DNA of 12,352 nucleotides. It comes from Gammaproteobacteria bacterium (GTDB taxonomy: Bacteria > Pseudomonadota > Gammaproteobacteria > Enterobacterales > Alteromonadaceae). The translations under genes were made by a program, and so were the position numbers. The first letter of the stretch is position 1, and the number at the start of each line of letters is the position of its first letter. The notes below the pieces were generated by a model, which was given only the letters and a program-made list of their open reading frames with translations, had not been told where the DNA came from and made no database searches. Location: positions 1 to 12,352 of the forward strand of contig JAMCRH010000082.1 of NCBI GenBank assembly GCA_023380515.1, read 5' to 3'. Shown here piece after piece: positions 6,253 through 12,352 of the stretch.

Positions 6253-6927
6253 ATGGCAGCACCGCTCCAGCAACTATTTGACAAAGGCTCGCTTTGGCTC
6301 GGGCATAAGAGCTCAGCGACTGCATCGTCCGCTGAGTCACTTGCGTGTGTGACAACGGGGCAAACCGAGCTTGACCAAGCGCTCGGAGGCGGTTGGTTGC
6401 CACAACGGTTACATGAAATCCAGCTTCAGCAATTCTTTGTTGGCGAGCTGGCACTTGTCGCTTCGGCAATGGTTCGAGCCACCCAACAGCAGCGGCCTAT
6501 TTTCTGGTTATCGCCTCCCGCGCAACCCTATGCTCCTGCACTCGCTCAGCTGGGTCATGAGCCAACAGCCATGCAGCAAGCACAGCACATTGTGTTGAGG
6601 CCAACGCGCGTGGCCGACACTTTATGGTCTGCCGAAACCATTTTGCATAGTGGTCAAGCAGGCGTGCTACTGATTTGGCTTGAAGAGCCGTCGGCCATTG
6701 CTATTCGGCGACTCCATTTAGCCGCCGCTGCCAGCCAAGCGTATGTGTTTATTTTCAGCCCTTGGCAGCCCGAAGATGCACGTAGTTACGCCACTCGATT
6801 GCGGATTCATCTCAGTCGCGACAGTGTCAGCGGCCATGGCCAAGTGCAATGGCAATTACTCAAACGTATGGGTGGTTGGCCGCTGCGGTTAGCAAGGCAG
6901 CCGCTACCAAAATGGCGGGGCAAGTGA
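6253..6927 (+). CDS. imuA: Translesion synthesis-associated protein ImuA
   Basis: First gene of the SOS mutasome cassette; ImuA proteins are RecA/SulA-related factors needed with ImuB and DnaE2 for damage-induced mutagenesis. The ATG at 6253 follows GAGGTGG (6242-6248) with a 4-nt spacer. The 224-aa product has the conserved opening motif TGQTELDQALGGGWLPQRLHEI (residues 35-56). The RecA-like core continues with FFVGELALVASAM and a hydrophobic strand GVLLIWLEEP. No Walker A GxxxxGK[TS] follows the LHEI strand (it reads QLQQFFVGEL), so ATP hydrolysis looks unlikely. The C-terminus has the basic WQLLKRMGGWPLRLARQPLP region. imuB begins 9 bp downstream and shares the ribosome-binding region with the imuA stop, indicating co-translation. 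Family call is strong because of the neighbours and the LexA box. Confidence 0.93.
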   Translation: MAAPLQQLFDKGSLWLGHKSSATASSAESLACVTTGQTELDQALGGGWLPQRLHEIQLQQFFVGELALVASAMVRATQQQRPIFWLSPPAQPYAPALAQLGHEPTAMQQAQHIVLRPTRVADTLWSAETILHSGQAGVLLIWLEEPSAIAIRRLHLAAAASQAYVFIFSPWQPEDARSYATRLRIHLSRDSVSGHGQVQWQLLKRMGGWPLRLARQPLPKWRGK

Positions 6928-6936
6928 GGTTCATTC

Positions 6937-8331
6937 ATGTGGTTGTACGTTGCGCTACCGTACTTGCAGATCGAGCGGATGCAAGTTTTACAACCTGAGC
7001 TACAAAGTCAGGCGGCAGTGCTCTATGTCGAGCAACAACAAACAGTTGTGCAACTCAATAAAGTCGCCCAGCAGCACGGTGTTCGTGTCGGAATGAACCT
7101 CGCCGACGCGTGGACGCTGACCGACAAGCTGCAACCCTATACCTACCGCGAGTCACAACAGCGCGCTTTGCTGCACCAACTAGCCAGTGACCTGTACCAT
7201 GCCTTTGCGGTGATCAGTCTCGACCCGCCGCTCGGCCTTTGGCTAGACACAAAGCCGATGCAAAAGTTGTATCCGAAATTACAGCATAGTCTTAGCCAGC
7301 TTGAATTACAGCTGCAGCCTTGGCAGGTGAGCTACTCGCTTGGGGCAGCAAAAACCCCTTTATTAGCTAAAATGCTGGCGCAGTCCGGCATGCAACAGTC
7401 CCCCGACATCCCAGTGGCGTATTTACCCTGTCCCCCCGAACTGCAAAAAAAACTAAGTCGGATGGGCATTCAAACACTTGGAGCGCTGCAGGCGATCCCG
7501 CGCGCAATAGCGGGTCGGCGTTTAGGTCATGAATTAGTGCAACTATTGGCGCGAATTCAAGGGGAGCAGCAAGAACCCTTACGTTACTTTCGACCACCCG
7601 AATGGTTCACGCAGCGCTTACCTTTATTGGCCGAAGCAACCAGTTGGCAAGCGCTTAATTTTCCACTGAAACGCTTGCTGCAAGAGCTGGAGCATTTTCT
7701 CGAAAGTCGTCAACAACAAACACGACAACTATTGCTAAGCTTCTATCATCGTGACGATAGCGTCAGCAAACTTGAAGTTGGGTTGGCTCATGGTGGCTAC
7801 CAAGCGGAAGCGCTGTTGCGTTTATGCCAGTTGAAAATGGAGTCGACCAAATTTTTGGCACCGGTGCTCGAAATTGGCTTACAAGCGAAGCAATTACAAG
7901 TTCGCCAACAAGAGTCTCGTGATTTACTCCAGGGCCCGAGCCAGGCAAGCAAATCGCTGGCGCAGTTACTCAATGAGCTACAGTTGCGACTGGGTCGTCA
8001 GCAACTGTTTGGCTTACAAACGGCACCGGAGGCATTTCCAGACTTAAGTTGGCAAGCGGCACCGGCCGGGTCGCAATTAGGTGTCACGAAGTTAATTCAA
8101 CGGCCGCCTTGGTTACTTGAGCAGCCCTGCCCCGTAGACATTCGGCACTGGCACTTGACTCGTGGCCCCGAACGCTTTGCCCCGCCCTGGTGGCTAATGT
8201 CTTCTGGTAAAGCAACTTCGAGTGGCGCAACGCGAGACTATTGGCAGGCACTTCATCAAGACGGTCGTAACGGTTGGCTGTTTTATGACTATCGTCAGCA
8301 ACACTGGTACTTGCAAGGTTGGTTTAATTAA
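6937..8331 (+). CDS. imuB: ImuB, catalytically inactive Y-family polymerase homologue
   Basis: In characterised mutasomes ImuB is the hub that binds the beta clamp and recruits DnaE2 and ImuA, without polymerising itself. The ATG at 6937 follows GAGGT (6926-6930), which overlaps the imuA stop TGA. The 464-aa protein has a Y-family layout. The palm begins LYVALPYLQI (3-12), with no Asp where DinB has its first metal ligand. At 97-104 PPLGLWLD aligns with DinB SIDEAYLD, putting Leu-Gly in place of the catalytic Asp-Glu. A thumb helix-hairpin-helix (about 174-190) and a little-finger region follow. RQQLFGL (354-360) is a possible clamp-binding motif, tentative. The C-terminal GPERFAPPWW and RDYWQALHQ...GWLFYDY blocks are typical of ImuB. 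The protein is glutamine-rich throughout. Its TAA overlaps the dnaE2 ATG by one base, which implies coupled translation. Confidence 0.95.
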   Translation: MWLYVALPYLQIERMQVLQPELQSQAAVLYVEQQQTVVQLNKVAQQHGVRVGMNLADAWTLTDKLQPYTYRESQQRALLHQLASDLYHAFAVISLDPPLGLWLDTKPMQKLYPKLQHSLSQLELQLQPWQVSYSLGAAKTPLLAKMLAQSGMQQSPDIPVAYLPCPPELQKKLSRMGIQTLGALQAIPRAIAGRRLGHELVQLLARIQGEQQEPLRYFRPPEWFTQRLPLLAEATSWQALNFPLKRLLQELEHFLESRQQQTRQLLLSFYHRDDSVSKLEVGLAHGGYQAEALLRLCQLKMESTKFLAPVLEIGLQAKQLQVRQQESRDLLQGPSQASKSLAQLLNELQLRLGRQQLFGLQTAPEAFPDLSWQAAPAGSQLGVTKLIQRPPWLLEQPCPVDIRHWHLTRGPERFAPPWWLMSSGKATSSGATRDYWQALHQDGRNGWLFYDYRQQHWYLQGWFN

Positions 8332-11300
8332 TGGTGTATGCCGAGCTTCATTGTTTGAGCCATTATAGTTTCTTGCGAGCGGCCTCTTCACCAGCGGAAC
8401 TGGTTGCCCAAGCCGCTGTGCTTGGTTACCGCGCATTGGCGATTACTGACGAATGTTCTTTAGCTGGCGTGGTCAAGGCGTGGAAAACATCGCAAGAGCA
8501 TCCGGTGCAAGTGATTTGTGGCAGTGAGTTTCACTGCTCAGAATATGGGCTGTTTGTTTTGTTGGTGATGAACCGCCGAGGCTATGCCCAATTGTCGAGC
8601 TTGATTAGTGCTTGTCGACGAGCCGCAGAAAAAGGTCATTACCAATTCTCCGCCCAGCAATTGCTGGAATCTCCGTTAACAGACTGTTTGTTACTGTGGC
8701 AACCGCAAGTGATCGCCGGTGGGGCTAACAATGAAAGATTGGTGCAATGGGCGAAACAGTTAGCTGAAACGTTTCCGAATCGGCATTGGCTGCTTGCCCA
8801 TCGTCATTTACAAGCGACCGATACTGCGGCATTAAAGGCACTACGACAATTTGCGGAACATTATCAATGGCCGATTGTTGCAGCTGGCGGCGTGCGCATG
8901 CACCACGCTGAGCGCTTGCCTTTATTGCAGGTTTTACAAGCGACAGATCATCATCAAACGGTGCAGAGTCTCGGCTGGCAGCGGTTGGCAAATGCCGAGC
9001 AACGATTACGAACCCTACCTGAGCTGGCGCAATTATTTCCAGCGGAATGGTTAGCGGAAACTGAAAAAATCGCCAAGCACTGTCATTTCCAGCTCGATGA
9101 ACTACGTTACGAATACCCGTCGGAGGTGGTACCGTCCGGTTTTACTGCCGATGGCTATCTGCAACAGATTGGCCTACAAGGGTTGCGTTGGCGTTACCCT
9201 GAAGGTGCGCCCACCGCTGTGCGGGAGCAGTTAATGCGAGAGCTAGCATTGGTCGCAGAGCTTAAGTTCGCCCACTTCTTTTTGACCATTTACGACATTG
9301 TGGTGTTTGCGCGGCAACGAGGAATTTTGCATCAAGGTCGTGGCTCTGCCGCAAACTCGGTCTTGTGCTATTGCTTAGGCATTACCGCGGTAAATCCCGC
9401 ACAGTCACAATTATTATTCGAGCGCTTTATTTCTCGTGAACGCAATGAGCCGCCAGATATCGATGTCGACTTTGAGCATGAGCGTCGTGAAGAGGTGATT
9501 CAGTATATTTACCAGAAATATGGTCGTCATCGAGCCGCGCTTGCCGCGACAGTCATTACCTATCGGTTGCGAAGCGCATTGCGTGACGTCGGCAAAGTAC
9601 TCGGATTTGCGGAAGCACAGATCCAGCAATGGATTCATCGTCTCGACCGCCGTGATAGCGAAGAAGGTTGGCAAGCTCAGTTACAGCAAATGGGTTTGAT
9701 GAATCATCCGTTAGGCACGCAGCTTTTGGCATTAACGGAACAAATACTCGGATTTCCGCGGCATTTGTCGCAACACGTCGGCGGCTTTGTCATTGCTAAA
9801 GACGAGCTGAGTAATTTGGTCCCGATTGAAAATGCGAGCATGCCCGAGCGTACGGTGATTCAATGGGATAAAGACGATATTGAAGCCTTATGCTTATTAA
9901 AGGTTGATGTGCTGGCGCTCGGGATGTTGACCGCAATTCGAAAAACGCTCGACCTATTGCCGACTTTCTATCAACAAAGTCATACCTTGGCGAGTATTCC
10001 CCAAGAAGATCCCGAGGTTTATCGGATGCTCCAAAAAGCAGACTCGCTGGGAGTCTTTCAAATTGAGTCGCGCGCACAAATGAATATGTTGCCGCGCTTA
10101 AAGCCGCGTTGTTTTTACGACTTGGTCATTCAAATCGCGATTGTCCGTCCGGGGCCAATTCAAGGCGACATGGTGCACCCTTATTTACGGCGTCGTGCAG
10201 GGCTCGAAGCAATTGACTACCCAAGTCCAGAAGTTGCCGATGTACTAAAACGCACCCTCGGGGTGCCGATTTTTCAAGAGCAAGTCATTAAGCTAGCCAT
10301 GGTTGCTGCCGGTTTTAGTGGCGGTGAGGCCGACGCTTTGCGGCGAGCGATGGCTTCTTGGCGCAGTAAAGGAACATTAATGAAGTTTGAAACTAAACTC
10401 ATTAGCGGCATGTTGGAACGTGGTTATACCCAGGAATTTGCGGAACGCCTCTTTGCGCAGATCTGTGGATTTGGTGAATACGGCTTTCCTGAGTCTCACG
10501 CGGCAAGCTTTGCAAATCTGGCCTATGCCTCATCTTGGTTAAAGCGTCACTGCCCTGCTGCTTTCTATGTCGGCTTGTTAAATAGTCAGCCCATGGGTTT
10601 TTATTCGCCTTCGCAATTAGTACAAGACGCGCGTCGCCATCAAGTAGGCGTGTTGCCAGTGTGCATTAATCACAGTCAATGGGATCATCAATTAGTAGCT
10701 AGAGATAGCGGTGAGCCAGCAATACGTTTAGGGTTTCGCTTAATTAAAGGGATACAGCAACGCGAACTAGAAACGTTTGTAAGGTTGCGCCCTGCTCGCG
10801 GTTTTCAGGATTTTGCTGAATTTGATCAACAGGTGTCAGCGCAACAACTCAGTTTTTCTGCACGTGAAGCGCTGGCCAGCGCGAATGCCTTTGCCGCCCT
10901 TGCGGGTAACCGGTATCAAACGCGTTGGAACCTCACGCACTTAAATATCAAAAGCAGCAAAACACAAAGCAATGAACAGAAAGCTGCACAGTTGTCGCTG
11001 CTCAGTGTGCAACAAGCGACGGCGAACGATTACCAATTACCTGAGCCGGACCCAATGGCTAACATGCAAGAGGACTATCAGGCCTTAGGCCTCACATTAG
11101 GTCAGCATCCAGTTGCCTTATTACAAGAAGCAGGAAAATTACCGAAGCATTATAAAGCAGCAGAACTTGGCTATCTTCGTCACCAGCAGCACGTGACTGT
11201 CCTTGGGCTTGTGACCAACCGCCAACGGCCGGGGACTGCAAGTGGCGTGACATTCCTCTCATTAGAAGATGACACCGGAACGGTTAATGTTGTGCTTTGG

Positions 11301-11468
11301 CAGGATTTGGCACGGCAACAACGACGGCAGTGGTTGAAGTCGCGCCTGCTAAAAGTACGCGGCGTGGTCGAGATAGCGGGTGATGTGATTCACGTGATTG
11401 CTAAAGATCTCCAAGACTTAACATCAGAGCTGCCATTGAATCGCTTGCAATCACGTGACTTTCACTAA
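8331..11468 (+). CDS. dnaE2: Error-prone DNA polymerase III alpha subunit DnaE2
   Basis: C-family polymerase that performs damage-induced mutagenic synthesis together with ImuA and ImuB. The 1045-aa length is normal for DnaE2. An N-terminal PHP domain starts AELHCLSHYSFLRAASSP, with ALAITDECSLAGVV following. The palm carries PPDIDVDFEHERREE with D378 and D380 as the catalytic pair (equivalent to E. coli D401/D403), and the third Asp is D526 in LKVDVLALGMLTAI. Between them lies RGSAANSVLCYCLGI. Then come the fingers (GVFQIESRAQMNML, VRPGPIQGDMVHPYLRRR, GVPIFQEQ), a helix-hairpin-helix region, and a C-terminal OB fold near VTVLGLVTNRQRPGTASG. No clamp motif of the replicative type is obvious at the C-terminus, in keeping with recruitment through ImuB. 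ATG 8331 overlaps the imuB stop (TAATG); only a weak AAGG lies upstream. It converges with yrdA, leaving 7 bp between the stops and no visible terminator. Confidence 0.97.
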   Translation: MVYAELHCLSHYSFLRAASSPAELVAQAAVLGYRALAITDECSLAGVVKAWKTSQEHPVQVICGSEFHCSEYGLFVLLVMNRRGYAQLSSLISACRRAAEKGHYQFSAQQLLESPLTDCLLLWQPQVIAGGANNERLVQWAKQLAETFPNRHWLLAHRHLQATDTAALKALRQFAEHYQWPIVAAGGVRMHHAERLPLLQVLQATDHHQTVQSLGWQRLANAEQRLRTLPELAQLFPAEWLAETEKIAKHCHFQLDELRYEYPSEVVPSGFTADGYLQQIGLQGLRWRYPEGAPTAVREQLMRELALVAELKFAHFFLTIYDIVVFARQRGILHQGRGSAANSVLCYCLGITAVNPAQSQLLFERFISRERNEPPDIDVDFEHERREEVIQYIYQKYGRHRAALAATVITYRLRSALRDVGKVLGFAEAQIQQWIHRLDRRDSEEGWQAQLQQMGLMNHPLGTQLLALTEQILGFPRHLSQHVGGFVIAKDELSNLVPIENASMPERTVIQWDKDDIEALCLLKVDVLALGMLTAIRKTLDLLPTFYQQSHTLASIPQEDPEVYRMLQKADSLGVFQIESRAQMNMLPRLKPRCFYDLVIQIAIVRPGPIQGDMVHPYLRRRAGLEAIDYPSPEVADVLKRTLGVPIFQEQVIKLAMVAAGFSGGEADALRRAMASWRSKGTLMKFETKLISGMLERGYTQEFAERLFAQICGFGEYGFPESHAASFANLAYASSWLKRHCPAAFYVGLLNSQPMGFYSPSQLVQDARRHQVGVLPVCINHSQWDHQLVARDSGEPAIRLGFRLIKGIQQRELETFVRLRPARGFQDFAEFDQQVSAQQLSFSAREALASANAFAALAGNRYQTRWNLTHLNIKSSKTQSNEQKAAQLSLLSVQQATANDYQLPEPDPMANMQEDYQALGLTLGQHPVALLQEAGKLPKHYKAAELGYLRHQQHVTVLGLVTNRQRPGTASGVTFLSLEDDTGTVNVVLWQDLARQQRRQWLKSRLLKVRGVVEIAGDVIHVIAKDLQDLTSELPLNRLQSRDFH

Positions 11469-11475
11469 AACAAAC

Positions 11476-12021
11476 TCAGCCCTCGGCTAGGTAATCATTC
11501 TTCAGCAGGACATAATTTGCGGCTGACTTCACCAAGAATGAACGCTCTTCATTAGTTAATGGGCGAGTCTTTTTCACGGGGCTGCCGACATAAAGAAAGC
11601 CGCTTTCTAATCGCTTGCCCGGTGGCACAAGTGAACCGCCTCCAATAATCACGTCGTCTTCTACGATTGCGCCGTCCATAATCACGGCGGCCATACCGAT
11701 TAAAATTCGGCTACCTACAGTGCAACCATGTAGCATCACTTGATGACCAACAGTCACATCATCACCTATATATAGAGGGAAACCGGTTGGGTCATCAGGT
11801 CCGGTGCGTGTCACATGTAAAATGCTACCGTCTTGAACATTCGTCCGCGCGCCAATGCGGATGTGGTTCACGTCACCCCGAGCCGCAACTAATGGCCAAA
11901 TACTAGAGTCTGCCCCAATTTCGATATCACCAACGATGACGGCTGATGAATCAACATACGCTCCTTCACCAAGAACAGGAGATTTCCCCTTAAAAGGACG
12001 GCCTTGGTTGTGTGTTGCCAT
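11476..12021 (-). CDS. yrdA: Gamma-carbonic anhydrase family protein YrdA
   Basis: A left-handed beta-helix (hexapeptide-repeat) protein of the gamma-class carbonic anhydrase family, cytosolic and expected to be a zinc-bound trimer. Repeats of the form [VI]-G-D-[VI]-x-[VI]-G run from about 17 to 145. The three expected metal ligands are present: H69 (SILHVT), H93 and H98 (VGHQVMLHG). The companion residues R48 and D50 (ARGDVNHI) and Q63 (NVQDGS) are also in place. It lacks the acidic insertion loop of archaeal Cam, so it belongs to the CamH/YrdA branch, where carbonic anhydrase activity is often weak or unproven. Length of 181 aa is normal. The minus-strand ATG has GAGGT with a 7-nt spacer. 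E. coli yrdA also lies beside an rRNA operon, matching the rrn-type promoter found divergently upstream here. Confidence 0.94.
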   Translation of the reverse strand: MATHNQGRPFKGKSPVLGEGAYVDSSAVIVGDIEIGADSSIWPLVAARGDVNHIRIGARTNVQDGSILHVTRTGPDDPTGFPLYIGDDVTVGHQVMLHGCTVGSRILIGMAAVIMDGAIVEDDVIIGGGSLVPPGKRLESGFLYVGSPVKKTRPLTNEERSFLVKSAANYVLLKNDYLAEG

Positions 12022-12043
12022 ATGAAGTACCTCTTTAAATCAC

Positions 12044-12067
12044 AACGCCTTTCTAGGCAAAGGCGTT
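12044..12067. repeat. Hairpin in the yrdA leader
   Basis: AACGCCTTT (12044-12052) and AAAGGCGTT (12059-12067) form a perfect 9-bp stem with the 6-base loop CTAGGC. GCCT-TTCT-AGGC (12047-12058) is an alternative smaller stem sharing the left arm. It lies 22 bp upstream of the yrdA start, just ahead of its Shine-Dalgarno. Neither side has a T-tract, so it is not a standard terminator. It may be a leader structure of yrdA or an insulator between yrdA and the rRNA promoter. Confidence 0.5.
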
Positions 12068-12126
12068 AAAATAAACACATTAAGACTAATCTTACGCCAA
12101 CTTGGATGATTTTTCTGCGGTTGACA

Positions 12127-12192
12127 CAAAAAACCAAGAAAAGATGCAAAAAGTGCTTGCTGAAATTATTTTGCGCCCTATAATTCGCACCA
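12127..12192 (+). promoter_or_regulatory. rRNA operon P1-type promoter with A-rich UP element
   Basis: The core has TATAAT at 12179-12184 preceded by CCC, and then TCGCACCACTTCCACGG. This closely parallels E. coli rrn P1 (CCCTATAATGCGCCACCACTGACACGG). The -35 is TTGCTG at 12157-12162 with the 16-bp spacer typical of rrn P1. Immediately upstream, 12127-12152 is dominated by A-tracts, as expected of an UP element. The start is probably A12192, after a GC-leaning discriminator, which would make it sensitive to ppGpp/DksA by analogy. It points off the right edge, where I infer that a 16S rRNA gene begins. Confidence 0.8.
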
Positions 12193-12247
12193 CTTCCACG
12201 GCAGCAGCAACAAGCACTTAGCCAGTTGCAGCGAAAAGGAAGCGAGG

Positions 12248-12289
12248 TTAGCAGAAAGGTAAAGTTATAGAAACAGAGCCTTTAGCTAA
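12248..12289 (+). other. boxB-like hairpin in the rRNA leader
   Basis: TTAGC (12248-12252) plus AAAGG (12255-12259) pair with CCTTT (12279-12283) plus GCTAA (12285-12289). This makes a 10-bp stem with a small AG/A internal bulge and a 19-base loop. Position and order suggest the stem that precedes boxA in rrn antitermination leaders. Confidence 0.45.
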
Positions 12290-12293
12290 AATC

Positions 12294-12328
12294 GAAAGTT
12301 AAACTCCCATAAAGAGCTCTTAACTTTC
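12294..12328 (+). other. Stem enclosing a boxA-like antitermination element
   Basis: GAAAGTTAA (12294-12302) and TTAACTTTC (12320-12328) form a perfect 9-bp stem. The GCTCTTAAC at 12316-12324 resembles the rrn boxA core GCTCTTTAAC with one T missing, and it partly overlaps the right arm. The decamer AAGAGCTCTT (12312-12321) is itself a perfect palindrome. A canonical boxA could instead lie past the window end. Confidence 0.45.
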
Positions 12329-12352
12329 TGATAACAACCTCGGATGACAACA

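Larger units (their letters stand above)
12192..12352 (+). ncRNA. Leader region of an rRNA operon (16S gene beyond right edge)
   Basis: No open reading frame or tRNA is evident between the P1-type promoter and the window end. The sequence instead holds two consecutive hairpins and a boxA-like GCTCTTAAC, the order (stem, then boxA) seen in E. coli rrn leaders. The 16S rRNA itself is not reached, so identification rests on the promoter, the leader structure and the yrdA linkage. Confidence 0.65.

Noticed and set aside
7742..7759. Imperfect palindrome CTATCATCG/TGACGATAG in imuB
   Set aside because: The arms mismatch at the centre, it is mid-gene, and it lacks a T tail. It is within chance expectation for a window of this size.
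10040..10054. Short hairpin GACTC-GCTGG-GAGTC in dnaE2
   Set aside because: A five-base stem in conserved coding sequence (the DSLGVFQIES region) is not enough to claim function.
12121..12126. Perfect TTGACA upstream of the rrn promoter
   Set aside because: No acceptable -10 lies 15-19 bp downstream (the region reads AGATGCAAA). It falls about 70 bp upstream of the likely rRNA start and probably has no -35 role.
12231..12271. Search for an rrn P2 promoter within the leader
   Set aside because: TTGCAG at 12226 and TATAGA at 12266 are not at workable spacing, so no P2 could be supported inside the window.
1..12352. Search for CRISPR arrays, tRNA genes, insertion sequences or phage/defence genes
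   Set aside because: No regularly spaced repeats, cloverleaf, transposase, integrase or defence-type proteins were seen. Intergenic regions are short and explained above.

Overview
The window reads as ordinary chromosome of a gammaproteobacterium with moderate GC. The gene repertoire (ccoG, srkA-dsbA, a YbdG-type channel, a YihG-type acyltransferase, yrdA beside a likely rRNA promoter, and an imuA-imuB-dnaE2 cassette) suggests a marine group around Alteromonadales/Idiomarinaceae. That placement is inferred from gene content and protein resemblance recalled from memory, not from any search. I see no insertion sequence, prophage, CRISPR array or tRNA gene.

Layout. 1-584 is the 3' end of an mgtE magnesium transporter gene, closed by a strong intrinsic terminator. 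668-2155 is ccoG, a membrane polyferredoxin for cytochrome cbb3 oxidase assembly. 2181-3188 (srkA) and 3240-3860 (dsbA) repeat the classic enterobacterial kinase/disulfide-oxidase pair, and 3914-5215 is a YbdG-type mechanosensitive channel. All of these run rightward with short gaps. A YihG-like acyltransferase (5212-6117, minus) meets the channel gene tail to tail, with the two stop codons interlocked in one TTAA. A 135-bp divergent intergenic region then carries a perfect LexA box. It drives the SOS-type translesion cassette imuA (6253-6927), imuB (6937-8331) and dnaE2 (8331-11468). A gamma-carbonic-anhydrase-family gene (yrdA, 11476-12021, minus) converges on dnaE2. The last 330 bases hold no gene: a leader hairpin in front of yrdA, then a promoter closely resembling E. 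coli rrn P1 and an rRNA-type leader pointing off the right edge.

How the genes work together. ccoG, srkA, dsbA and ybdG form a run concerned with the cell envelope: respiratory assembly, envelope-stress kinase, periplasmic disulfides and osmotic channel. The imu cassette is a damage-inducible mutasome: ImuB (clamp-tethered, catalytically dead Y-family protein) and ImuA support the error-prone polymerase DnaE2. The right end is the promoter side of an rRNA operon; E. coli yrdA also sits beside an rrn operon.

The most interesting signals are small. There is a terminator-like hairpin plus U-tract inside the first 30 codons of ybdG. A TATAAT lies in the loop of the mgtE terminator, 28 bp ahead of ccoG. 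DsbA has an unusual CNAC active site. A near-perfect 23-bp palindrome sits at the convergent ybdG/acyltransferase junction. The apparent boxA in the rRNA leader is atypical and caught in a stem. No wholly new system is evident.
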